DNA of 64,000 nt from Bacteroidota bacterium (GTDB lineage: Bacteria; Bacteroidota; Bacteroidia; AKYH767-A; OLB10): the NCBI GenBank assembly GCA_016699635.1, contig CP064983.1, positions 1,860,001 through 1,924,000 on the forward strand, in the 5' to 3' direction. The notes under the pieces are model-generated. The model was not told the origin of the DNA, did not search any database, and worked only from the letters and a program-made list of their open reading frames with translations. Shown piece after piece: positions 28,445 to 36,611 of the stretch. The translations under genes and the position numbers were made by a program. Positions within the stretch are counted from its first letter, which is position 1, and each line of letters starts with the position of its first letter.

Positions 28445-28452
28445 TATCTTTG
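28445..28452 (+). promoter_or_regulatory. Bacteroidota -7 promoter element
   Basis: TATCTTTG matches TAnnTTTG exactly and lies 20 bases before the ATG at 28472. A -33 TTTG is not clear at the expected distance (TTAA at 28422-28425). Confidence 0.4.
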
Positions 28453-28471
28453 CAAAAATTTCAAATTCTTT

Positions 28472-29230
28472 ATGATTAAAAAGCTACTAACGGTTTTACT
28501 TTTAATTTCAGGTGCTGCACAGGCACAGATTTTCAGATTGACCTATAACGCAACTGTTTGTCCAAGTCCATTAAATGCAACTACAGGTGTTTATCTCTAT
28601 GCCGGAGCTAATATTACCTCTCCCGGTGCGATATCAGGTTATTTTATGGGAAGTATTAATCCACTTGCATATCCGTTGTACCAGACACAAACCGGAGTTT
28701 GGGAAATCTGTTTTAATCCTTATCAGACATTTCGTGATGGCGCAGGAAGTTTAATTCCGGCCGGCTCAACTATTTATAGTATTGATGTGAATTTTATGAA
28801 TGCAGCCGGTTCTGTTTTTACAGGCAATTGTCAGCATGGTTTAATACAAATAACGAATCCAATGTCTGTTAATCCATCGTCAAACTATGCAGCAATTGCT
28901 TCAGGGTTGGTTGTAGCTACTTGTAATGTAGGTTTGCAGGAAATTCCAAATGCACAGGCTGTTATCTCACAATCAGCAAATCCATTAACATCAACCACAA
29001 CATTCCGATTATTGCTTAAAGATCCGGCTAAAGTAAATCTGGATATTTATAATGTTCTTGGCAAAAAGGTTTGTAGTATTGTAGAAGGTAAAAAACTAAG
29101 CGGCTATACGGAGTTTAGCTGGGATGGAACAGCAGAAAATGGTAGTATGCTCGCAAACGGCTGTTATTATTATTCACTTAAACTGAACGATAAAATTTAT
29201 ACAAGTAACAAATTGATTATAGCTCGATAA
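28472..29230 (+). CDS. Secreted protein with FlgD-like/T9SS C-terminal domain
   Basis: A protein of 252 residues. The start is set at ATG 28472 because it gives a clean signal peptide (MIKKLLTVLLLISGAAQAQ). An in-frame ATG at 28391 would bury it and precede the promoter. The body (residues 20-155) has VCPSPLNATTGVYLYAGANI and WEICFNPYQTFRDGAG, an unrecognised beta-rich domain with paired Cys. The C-terminus has a FlgD-Ig-like sorting domain (KVNLDIYNVLGKKV; FSWDGTAENGSMLANGCYYY; SNKLIIAR), indicating type IX secretion. Confidence 0.8.
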   Translation: MIKKLLTVLLLISGAAQAQIFRLTYNATVCPSPLNATTGVYLYAGANITSPGAISGYFMGSINPLAYPLYQTQTGVWEICFNPYQTFRDGAGSLIPAGSTIYSIDVNFMNAAGSVFTGNCQHGLIQITNPMSVNPSSNYAAIASGLVVATCNVGLQEIPNAQAVISQSANPLTSTTTFRLLLKDPAKVNLDIYNVLGKKVCSIVEGKKLSGYTEFSWDGTAENGSMLANGCYYYSLKLNDKIYTSNKLIIAR

Positions 29231-29314
29231 GGAGGGGAAAACACAGAAAGGAACGAATGTTTTTGAGGATTTTACCTGCCCCAAACATTTTGTTTTATCT
29301 TTTCTGACGATTGT

Positions 29315-29345
29315 TTTTGATATGAAGGAAATTATTTTTTTCTTT
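29315..29345 (+). promoter_or_regulatory. Promoter of the PorE-like gene
   Basis: TTTG at 29315-29318 is followed after 19 bases by TTTCTTTG at 29338-29345, one mismatch from the Bacteroidota -33/-7 pair. It lies 45 bases before the ATG at 29390. Confidence 0.4.
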
Positions 29346-29389
29346 GCCTCTGATAAGCCTAACTGAATATTATCACCATAAAAATTATT

Positions 29390-31384
29390 ATGAAGAAGTT
29401 ATCATTACTATTATTATCCATTGCCTGCATCTTTTCAGTAACCACTATGGATGCGGCAAAAGCCAAGAAAAGCAAGACTGCTAAGGCAGATAAGGCGTTT
29501 AATGCAGGTAAGTATGCACCTGCAGCAGATCTTTACAGGAAAGCCTATGGCAAGCAAAAGTCGAAGTTGGTAAAGGCGGAAATCGCCTACAAAGCTGCAG
29601 AGTGTTACAGTAAAATGAGCAACTCTAAAGAAGCTTTAAATTGGTATGAGAAATCGGCTAAAGACAATGGTAAAAATCCTGATGCCGTATTGAAATATGC
29701 ACAGGCATTAAAAACCAATGGCCGTTATGATGAAGCCGTTGCACAGTTTAATGCATTTAAAGCACTTGAACCTGGTGATAACCGTGGTCAGGATGGAGCA
29801 ACATCATCAGAAACTTCACAGCAGTGGAAAGATAAGCCAACTAAGTATAAAGTTGAGAACGTTGCAGCATTAAACACAAAGTATTTTGATTTTGCCGTTG
29901 CAGTATCAAACTTAGAGAAAAATACACTTTATTTTACATCTTCAAGAGCAGAAGCATCAGGAAATAAAAATGATGCATGGTATGGCGAAAAGTTCTACGA
30001 CATCTTCAAATCTGCTCAAGATAACAATGGAAAATGGAGCATCCCAACACCAATCAGTGAAGCAATTAATACTGCTGCATCAGAAGGTGCTATGACATTT
30101 GATGCAAAAGGTAACGTAATGTATTTTACCCGTTGCCAGAAGAGCGATGAAAAAGGTAAAGAAGGACAGTGTAAAATTTACAAGAGCGTTTATGACGGTG
30201 CTAAATGGGGTACACCAGAGTTGCTACCATTTAATAGCGATAATTATACTTGTGGACAACCTTCAATTACTGAAGATGGAACCACACTTTATTTTGCATC
30301 AGATATGCCTGGTGGTGCAGGTGGAAAAGACATCTGGATGACTAAAAATGAAAATGGAGCATGGGGTACGCCTGTAAACATCTCTTCTATTAATACTGTA
30401 GGTGATGAAATGTTCCCATATATTGCACCAAACGGAAAATTGTATTTCTCATCAAATGGTCACATGGGCATGGGTGGACTTGATATTTTCTCTGCAACTT
30501 CAGAAAATGGAGCATGGGCAAATGTTACTAACTTAAAGTATCCAATTAACTCATCATGGGATGATTTCGGATTTATGTTCAATTCTGCCACTACAGGTTA
30601 TTTGACTTCAAACCGCGATGGCGGACAAGGACAGGATGATATTTATTCGTTCGTAGTACCTCCTGCAAATTTTGCAGTTTATGGTCGTGTATATGATACA
30701 GACACTAAAGAAGCAATTGCAGGTGCAACAGTTGAACTTTTTGGTAGCGATGGAACACAGCTTTCTGTTAAAACACAAGATGCGGGAACATATCGCTATG
30801 AGTTAAAACCTGATGTTGACTATAAAGTTTCAGCATCATTTACAGGCTATCTGACACAATTTAAAGAACTGACAACTAAAGGTCTTGATGAATCAAAAGA
30901 CTTCGAACAGAATTTTGACTTCCCATTAAAGTCAACTTCAAAACCAATTGCATTACCTGAAATTTTCTATGACCTCGACAAGTATTCATTACGTCCTGAG
31001 TCAAAAGCAGCATTGGATGGATTAATTAAAGTGTTGGATGATAACCCAACTATTACCATTAAACTTACTGCACACACTGACTTCCGTGCCGATGACAATT
31101 ACAACTTGGCACTGTCTAAAAAACGTGCTTTAGCAGCTTACAATTATTTGGTTTCTAAAAAGGTTGACAAAGATCGTTTGAGCTGGGAAGGAAGAGGAGA
31201 AAAAGATCCTAAAGAAGTTGAGAATGACGAGCAGTATCTACCATTCAAACGTGGTGATAAGTTAACAGAAGAGTTTATCAAAGGATTAACTTCTGAAGAA
31301 CTGAAGGAAAAAGCTCATCAGTACAACCGTAGAACAGAATTTAGAGTTCTTAGTACAGACTATACACCCAAAAAGGCTAAGTAA
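29390..31384 (+). CDS. PorE-like envelope protein: TPR, PD40 propeller, CRD, OmpA domains
   Basis: A protein of 664 residues with the domain order of PorE of the type IX secretion system. There is a signal peptide (1-22), TPR repeats (30-130: AFNAGKYAPAADLYRKAYGK), a five-bladed PD40/WD40-like propeller (about 150-420: LYFTSSRAEASGN, LYFASDMPGGAGGKDIW, LYFSSNGHMGMGGLDIF), a carboxypeptidase regulatory-like domain (430-510: YGRVYDTDTKEAIAGATVEL) and a C-terminal OmpA peptidoglycan-binding domain (525-655: IFYDLDKYSLRPESKAAL, LTAHTDFRADDNYN). It has its own promoter and a strong terminator. Bacteroidota carry several paralogues, so the T9SS role is likely but not certain. Confidence 0.87.
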   Translation: MKKLSLLLLSIACIFSVTTMDAAKAKKSKTAKADKAFNAGKYAPAADLYRKAYGKQKSKLVKAEIAYKAAECYSKMSNSKEALNWYEKSAKDNGKNPDAVLKYAQALKTNGRYDEAVAQFNAFKALEPGDNRGQDGATSSETSQQWKDKPTKYKVENVAALNTKYFDFAVAVSNLEKNTLYFTSSRAEASGNKNDAWYGEKFYDIFKSAQDNNGKWSIPTPISEAINTAASEGAMTFDAKGNVMYFTRCQKSDEKGKEGQCKIYKSVYDGAKWGTPELLPFNSDNYTCGQPSITEDGTTLYFASDMPGGAGGKDIWMTKNENGAWGTPVNISSINTVGDEMFPYIAPNGKLYFSSNGHMGMGGLDIFSATSENGAWANVTNLKYPINSSWDDFGFMFNSATTGYLTSNRDGGQGQDDIYSFVVPPANFAVYGRVYDTDTKEAIAGATVELFGSDGTQLSVKTQDAGTYRYELKPDVDYKVSASFTGYLTQFKELTTKGLDESKDFEQNFDFPLKSTSKPIALPEIFYDLDKYSLRPESKAALDGLIKVLDDNPTITIKLTAHTDFRADDNYNLALSKKRALAAYNYLVSKKVDKDRLSWEGRGEKDPKEVENDEQYLPFKRGDKLTEEFIKGLTSEELKEKAHQYNRRTEFRVLSTDYTPKKAK

Positions 31385-31405
31385 GCCCGATTGAATTGTA
31401 AATAA

Positions 31406-31440
31406 AAAAGAGGCTGTCTTGGTTAAAGACAGCCTCTTTT
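31406..31440 (+). terminator. Strong intrinsic terminator after the PorE-like gene
   Basis: A perfect 15-bp stem (31406-31420 with 31426-31440, AGGCTGTCTT/AAGACAGCCT at its core) around a 5-base loop, ending in TTTT. It begins 21 bases after the stop. Confidence 0.9.
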
Positions 31441-31548
31441 GTTAGTTAGGATTCAGAATCTCAAAAGAGCTTATAATATCTAATAGAATAATCTCCGCCA
31501 TTTTGAACACACACTTTTTTAAATTTGCAGAAGCAGACAAAACAGAAA

Positions 31549-32916
31549 ATGATAGATCAGAATAAATACAGTCAACGTGGTGTTTCGGCAGACAAAGAAG
31601 ATGTGCATGCAGCAATTAAAAATGTTGACAAGGGTCTTTTTCCAAAGGCGTTTTGTAAAATCATTCCTGACTATATAAGTAACGACAAAGATTATTGTTT
31701 GCTGATGCATGCTGATGGTGCAGGCACGAAGTCGTCATTAGCTTATGCTTATTGGAAGGAAACAGGAGATATTTCTGTCTGGAAAGGAATTGCGCAAGAT
31801 GCGCTGATTATGAATATTGACGACCTTCTTTGTGCCGGTGCTACAGATAATATTTTATTAAGCTCAACAATAGGAAGAAATAAAAATCTGATTTCCGGTG
31901 ATGTCATTGCGGCTATTATTAATGGCACTGAACACTTGGTTGCTGAGCTGAAAAATTACGGAGTTAATATTACAACCACCGGAGGTGAGACTGCAGATGT
32001 TGGTGACTTGGTGCGTACCATTATTGTTGACAGCACCGTAATGTGCAGAATGAAAAGAAGTGAAGTTGTTGATAATGCAAATATTGTTGCCGGTGACGTT
32101 ATTGTTGGCTTTGCTTCTTTCGGGAAAGCAACTTATGAGACTGAATACAACAGTGGAATGGGTAGTAATGGCCTCACTTCGGCAAGACATGATATGTTCA
32201 ATAAATCAGTTGGCATAAAATACCCTGAGACTTTTGATAATTCACTTCCTGAAGATGTGGTTTATAACGGCAAGTATGCATTAACCGATAACATTATACT
32301 TGATGACGGGTATGGAAAAATTGAAATGCATGCAGCCAAGGCAGTGCTATCGCCTACGCGCACTTATGCTCCCTTGGTTAAGAAAATATTTGAATCGTAT
32401 AGAAAAAATATTCACGGCATGATTCATTGCAGTGGAGGAGGACAAACTAAGGTGCTTCATTTTGTTGATAATCTTCATATCATTAAAGACAATTTATTTC
32501 CGACTCCTGCTCTTTTTCGTCACATACAGCAAGCAGCCGGAACCAATTGGATAGAAATGTATAAGGTATTTAACATGGGTCATCGCCTCGAGGTGTATTG
32601 TCCTGTAGCCATAGCAGATGAATTAATTTCTATTGCGGCCGAATTTAAAATTGGTGCAAAGGTTGTCGGACGTGTTGAAAATTGTGCGGGTAAAAAACTT
32701 ACCATCAATTCGCCATATGGAAAATTCGAGTACTTAGTTATTTTTTTGATAACGGGCATGGCGTTTACTCAGTTCATCAATAACGCCACTATAAACTGTG
32801 TTCATCAGTTCAGGATTTGCAAGATAAAAGTTCATGCTGTGGGAAAATACAGCAGTATCAATTCTATGATGCTCAAAAATATATTTGTAATAAGCAGGAA
32901 GGTTAATGATGCCTAG
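31549..32916 (+). CDS. purM: Phosphoribosylformylglycinamidine cyclo-ligase, with a doubtful C-terminal extension
   Basis: AIR synthetase, the fifth step of purine synthesis. The start is at ATG 31549, since MIDQNKYSQRGVSADKEDVH is the family N-terminus. Motifs are LMHADGAGTKSSLAY, NIDDLLCAGA, TTGGETADVGDLVRT (ATP loop), HGMIHCSGGGQTK and FNMGHRLEVYC. Homology ends near residue 395 (SPYGKFEY, about 32733). After that the frame runs on for about 60 codons antisense to the DUF4296 gene. That tail is probably not real: one extra base near 32727-32733 would bring the TAG at 32734-32736 area into frame. Positions after 32733 should be treated as unsupported. Confidence 0.88.
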   Translation: MIDQNKYSQRGVSADKEDVHAAIKNVDKGLFPKAFCKIIPDYISNDKDYCLLMHADGAGTKSSLAYAYWKETGDISVWKGIAQDALIMNIDDLLCAGATDNILLSSTIGRNKNLISGDVIAAIINGTEHLVAELKNYGVNITTTGGETADVGDLVRTIIVDSTVMCRMKRSEVVDNANIVAGDVIVGFASFGKATYETEYNSGMGSNGLTSARHDMFNKSVGIKYPETFDNSLPEDVVYNGKYALTDNIILDDGYGKIEMHAAKAVLSPTRTYAPLVKKIFESYRKNIHGMIHCSGGGQTKVLHFVDNLHIIKDNLFPTPALFRHIQQAAGTNWIEMYKVFNMGHRLEVYCPVAIADELISIAAEFKIGAKVVGRVENCAGKKLTINSPYGKFEYLVIFLITGMAFTQFINNATINCVHQFRICKIKVHAVGKYSSINSMMLKNIFVISRKVNDA

Positions 32917-33099
32917 TGAATCATTATATGGATGCAAGGTAGCCTCTGATTCAGCAAGATGAATGTCGGCAAGTATCTGTATCATGCTGTCTTTTGACAG
33001 TGTACCTTCAGGAATTATTACTTCTTTATTTTTATGAGTGCAGGATACAATAGATAAAGTCAGAATAGAAATAAGAAAAAAGTATTTTTTCACTTGCAT
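32734..33099 (-). CDS. DUF4296 lipoprotein
   Basis: A protein of 121 residues with a lipoprotein signal (MQVKKYFFLISILTLSIVSC, lipobox Cys at 20) and the DUF4296 domain: MIQILADIHLAESEA near the N-terminus and YYKYIFEHHRIDTAVFSHSM. Known only as a Bacteroidota family of unknown function. It follows pyrC by 3 bases on the same strand, so it is in one operon with it. It overlaps the doubtful 3' extension of purM on the opposite strand. Confidence 0.87.
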   Translation of the reverse strand: MQVKKYFFLISILTLSIVSCTHKNKEVIIPEGTLSKDSMIQILADIHLAESEATLHPYNDSLGIINLPAYYKYIFEHHRIDTAVFSHSMNFYLANPELMNTVYSGVIDELSKRHARYQKNN

Positions 33100-33102
33100 A
33101 TA

Positions 33103-34438
33103 TTAATGAGAAGAAAATAATAATCGCTGTCCGTTGGTGCTTAATTGGAGATGGCCATCATTGTAAATGTGAACACCGTTTACAAAAGTATGTTTTACTT
33201 TCGATTGAAATGTTGTACCTTCAAATGGCGACCATCCACATTTATAGAGGATGTTGCTTTTGGCAACAGTCCAAGGTTCATTCAAATTTACTAATGATAC
33301 ATCAGCAGCAAAACCTTCTTGGATAAAACCTCTGTTTTTAATATTGAAACATATAGCCGGTGAATGACACATTTTATTTGCAATCTGTTCCAAAGAAATT
33401 TTTCCCTGATGAAAAAGCTCCAGCATGGCAACAAGCGCATGTTGAACCAATGCCACCTGAAGGCGCTTTTAGATAGGGCATTTGTTTTTCGTCTAAAGTG
33501 TGTGGTGCATGATCAGTTGCAATGACATCAATTTTATCGCTGAGCAGTGCGTTTAAAATAGCTTCTTTGTCAACTTGTGTTTTTATTGCAGGATTCCATT
33601 TAATAAAATTACCTTTTGAAGCATAATCGTTATCATCAAACCAAAGATGATGAATACATGCCTCTGAGGTTATTCTTTTATCTTTAAGTGGAACATTGTT
33701 AGAGAATAGTTCTGTCTCGCGAGCCGTTGAAATATGAAGAATGTGCAAACGGGTGTTATACTTTTTTGCAAGATTCACAGCAAAAGAACTTGACAGGTAG
33801 CAAGCTTCTTCACTGCGGATAAGAGGATGATGTGATGCATTAAGTTTATCTCCGTAAAGTGATTTGTATTTCTCTGTATTTTGTCGGATTGTCTGTTCGT
33901 CTTCGCAATGTGTTGCAATGAGCATTGGCGATTGTGAAAATATTTTATCCAATGTAGTTGGATTGTCCACAAGCATATCACCTGTTGAAGATCCCATAAA
34001 AATTTTTACGCCACAAACATTTTCTCTGTTTGTTTTAAGAACTTCGTCAAGGTTGTTGTTGCCTGCACCCATGTAGAAAGAATAATTTGCCCACGATTTT
34101 TTTTGAGCGAGCCGGTATTTTTCTTCTAATAATTCTTGTGTCAATGTGTTTGGTACTGTATTAGGCATATCCATAAACGAAGTTATGCCTCCTGCAACTG
34201 CAGCTGCCGATTCGGAAGCAATATCGCCTTTATGTGTAAGTCCGGGTTCACGAAAGTGCACCTGATCATCAATAATCCCTGGAAGAAGTATTAAACCATC
34301 ACCTTTTATTTCATCAACCTTATGTTTTACATTTATCGAAGGGTCAATTCTTTCAATGATGCCATTCTTGAAGTAAATATCAGAATCGAAAATTTTGTTG
34401 TCGTTTACAATTCTGACATTATGAATAATGGTTTGCAT
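33103..34438 (-). CDS. pyrC: Dihydroorotase (one frameshift)
   Basis: A cyclic amidohydrolase of pyrimidine synthesis, about 444 residues. The metal site motif DDQVHFREPGLTHKGD is near residue 58. Then come GGITSFMDMPNT, HCEDEQT, LHILHISTARE and DVIATDHAPHTLDEK. The frame is lost near 33450-33457, at the junction APSGG / LVQHALVAMLEL. One base too many or two too few would explain it. The C-terminal part (CHSPAICFNIKNRGFIQEGFA, DVSLVNL) is normal. It is the first gene of the pyrC-DUF4296 operon, with ATG 34438. Confidence 0.92.
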
Positions 34439-34591
34439 TTGAGTGAAAAAATTTCTGCTAAGGTACGAATCAGCATGGTTTACCAGTGTTTAGATTATAA
34501 ATTCAGAAGAATGTTTTTATGAGTTTACATAGTAGAGATAAAATTAATTGCAACATTTTTTTATTTTTGCATGCTTATAAAAAACACCGTT

Positions 34592-34665
34592 CGGGGTGTA
34601 GCGCAGCCCGGTAGCGTATCAGCATGGGGTGCTGGTGGTCGCTGGTTCGAATCCAGTCACCCCGA
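34592..34665 (+). tRNA. tRNA-Pro (anticodon GGG)
   Basis: The acceptor CGGGGTG (34592-34598) pairs with CACCCCG (34658-34664). The anticodon stem TCAGC/GCTGG encloses ATGGGGT with anticodon GGG at 34626-34628. The T-arm GGTTCGAATCC is standard. The 3' end continues ACAG, so CCA is not encoded, unlike the tRNA-Leu at 19067. A TATTTTTG -7-like element is at 34562-34569. Confidence 0.97.
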
Positions 34666-34678
34666 CAGTTTTCATCTC

Positions 34679-34707
34679 AAAGCGTTCTGTAAAACAGGGC
34701 GCTTTTT
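34679..34707 (+). terminator. Terminator after tRNA-Pro
   Basis: AAAGCG and CTGT (34679-34690) pair with ACAG and CGCTTT (34694-34705) with a TT/GG internal mismatch and an AAA loop, followed by further T residues. Confidence 0.65.
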
Positions 34708-34795
34708 CTTTTCACACATAATTTGTGGATATTATTCAGCACCTTATGTAAATTACTTATCACAGTCATTTATTTTTCAGTCCGAAATTTAACAC

Positions 34796-36472
34796 ATGGC
34801 ATTAAGCAGAATTTGGTCGTATATGATTTTATTTGCTGTAGCAGTAGCAGGCTATCGTTACATGCAAGGTGACAAAAATATTTTTAATGACATGGTGGTT
34901 GAAAAAAAATTAGCTGCCGGTGAAAGTTTCAGTAAAGTATCTTATTATGTCATTGGTCAGGGAATTGACAGTGTTCTCAAAGAACCAAAATTAAAAAATG
35001 CCAATTGGGTAAAGACAGATAAATTCTCAGATGCTCAGGTAATAATCACCACTGCTGATTTAAAGAATAATCTGCGCGAGCAATTAAATAATCAACTTGC
35101 AAAAATCAGTTTTGCGAATATTAACACTCAAAACAAATTCACTGCTGACAAATCGAAATTGATTTATTCTGAGGAGTTAATTACTGACAGTACATTAAAT
35201 ATAACAAACAATCTGCTTCAGGCTAATGTTGTTCTTACATCTGAAGTAAATACAGATTCGCTTCGAAATGCATGGACAGCTATCAGCAACAGACAAAAAA
35301 TTGTTGGTAGCAATGAAGTATTTCTCTGGCTTCCTAAAAACATTGATGGTATTTTTGAAACAGGAAAATTTGCAGTGACTATTGCCATAGGTCTTATAGG
35401 TACGCTGGCATTATTTATGGGCTTACTCAATATTGCTGAACGTGCAGGTGGCATCAACATCATCAGCCGATTAATAAGTCCGTTTTTGTCGAAGCTTTTT
35501 CCTTCGTTGCCAAAAAATCATCCATCGTTTGGACACATGGTGATGAACTTTTCTGCTAATATGCTTGGCCTCGACAATGCGGCTACACCTTTTGGGCTTA
35601 AGGCTATGCAGAGTTTGCAAGAAATTAATACCAACAAAGACAGGGCAAGCGATGCACAGATTATGTTTCTGGCATTACATGCATCAGGGTTAACACTGAT
35701 TCCTGTTTCTATAATTGCTGTTCGTTCTGCTAATGGATCGCACAATCCTAATGAGATTTTTATTCCGCTCATGCTTACAACTTTTGTTTGTACTCTCACA
35801 GCTATGATTGTAACCTCGCTCAAACAAAAAATTAATTTGTTCCAACGTGGATTGTTGTTACCTGTTGCCGGACTGAGTTTAACATTAAGTTTGTTTGTAT
35901 GGTTCTTAAGCAGCCTGCGACCATTTGCATTAGATCAATTTTCTGATGCATTCAGCAATGGTGCTATTTTATTGGTGTTTTTTGGAATTATTGCAGGAGG
36001 ACTTTATAAAAAAATAAATCTCTTTGATGCATTCGTTGATGGTGCGAAGGGAGGTTTTGAAACAGCAGTTCGTATTATTCCTTACATGGTAGGAATGCTT
36101 GTTGCGGTGAGTATGCTCAGGACAAGTGGTGCGTTTGATTTAATCATTAATCCTGTAAAACATCTTATTGCAATTTCTGGCATGGACACACGTTGGGCAG
36201 AAGGTTTACCGACAGCATTATTACGACCTTTCAGTGCAGGTGGTGCAAGAGGATTTATGATAGATGCCATGCGCACATTTGGTCCTGATTCGTTTATTGG
36301 TAAGTTAGTGAGCGTTTTGCAAGGCTCGAGTGAAACGACATTTTATGTTGTTGCTTTGTATTTTGGCTCTGTTTCTGTAAAAGATACACGTTATGCTATT
36401 CCTGTTATGCTTCTGGCCGACCTGGCCGGAGTAATATTCTCAATCGTAATCTGCTACTTGTTATGGGCATAA
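34796..36472 (+). CDS. Nucleoside-recognition (SpmA/SpmB, GATE-like) membrane protein
   Basis: A protein of 558 residues with two nucleoside-recognition/GATE-type membrane halves, as in fused spore-maturation-like SpmA-SpmB proteins found in non-sporulating Bacteroidota. The first half has the MVMNFSANMLGLDNAATPFG motif and the second has GARGFMIDAMRTFGPDS and FYVVALYFGSV. Between the first helix (residues 9-22) and the second (about 190) is a soluble, extracytoplasmic segment of about 160 residues with no recognised domain, which is long for the family. The transported molecule is unknown. It begins 131 bases after tRNA-Pro. Confidence 0.8.
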   Translation: MALSRIWSYMILFAVAVAGYRYMQGDKNIFNDMVVEKKLAAGESFSKVSYYVIGQGIDSVLKEPKLKNANWVKTDKFSDAQVIITTADLKNNLREQLNNQLAKISFANINTQNKFTADKSKLIYSEELITDSTLNITNNLLQANVVLTSEVNTDSLRNAWTAISNRQKIVGSNEVFLWLPKNIDGIFETGKFAVTIAIGLIGTLALFMGLLNIAERAGGINIISRLISPFLSKLFPSLPKNHPSFGHMVMNFSANMLGLDNAATPFGLKAMQSLQEINTNKDRASDAQIMFLALHASGLTLIPVSIIAVRSANGSHNPNEIFIPLMLTTFVCTLTAMIVTSLKQKINLFQRGLLLPVAGLSLTLSLFVWFLSSLRPFALDQFSDAFSNGAILLVFFGIIAGGLYKKINLFDAFVDGAKGGFETAVRIIPYMVGMLVAVSMLRTSGAFDLIINPVKHLIAISGMDTRWAEGLPTALLRPFSAGGARGFMIDAMRTFGPDSFIGKLVSVLQGSSETTFYVVALYFGSVSVKDTRYAIPVMLLADLAGVIFSIVICYLLWA

Positions 36473-36611
36473 TCTAACAGTTTAGTTGTTAGCGAGTTAC
36501 ATACATAAAAATCCGGTTTAATTTAAGTTGATTTTAAGGCCAGAAATAGGGGCCTACTAATCAAGTTTTTTTATACTTTCGCAACCTCAAAAATTTTAAC
36601 CGTAGTATTTT

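Noticed and set aside
34571..34792. A 73-codon plus-strand frame across tRNA-Pro
   Set aside because: It is the well-known spurious translation of a tRNA gene (AQPGSVSAWGAGGRWFESSHP type) and covers a perfect tRNA-Pro cloverleaf.
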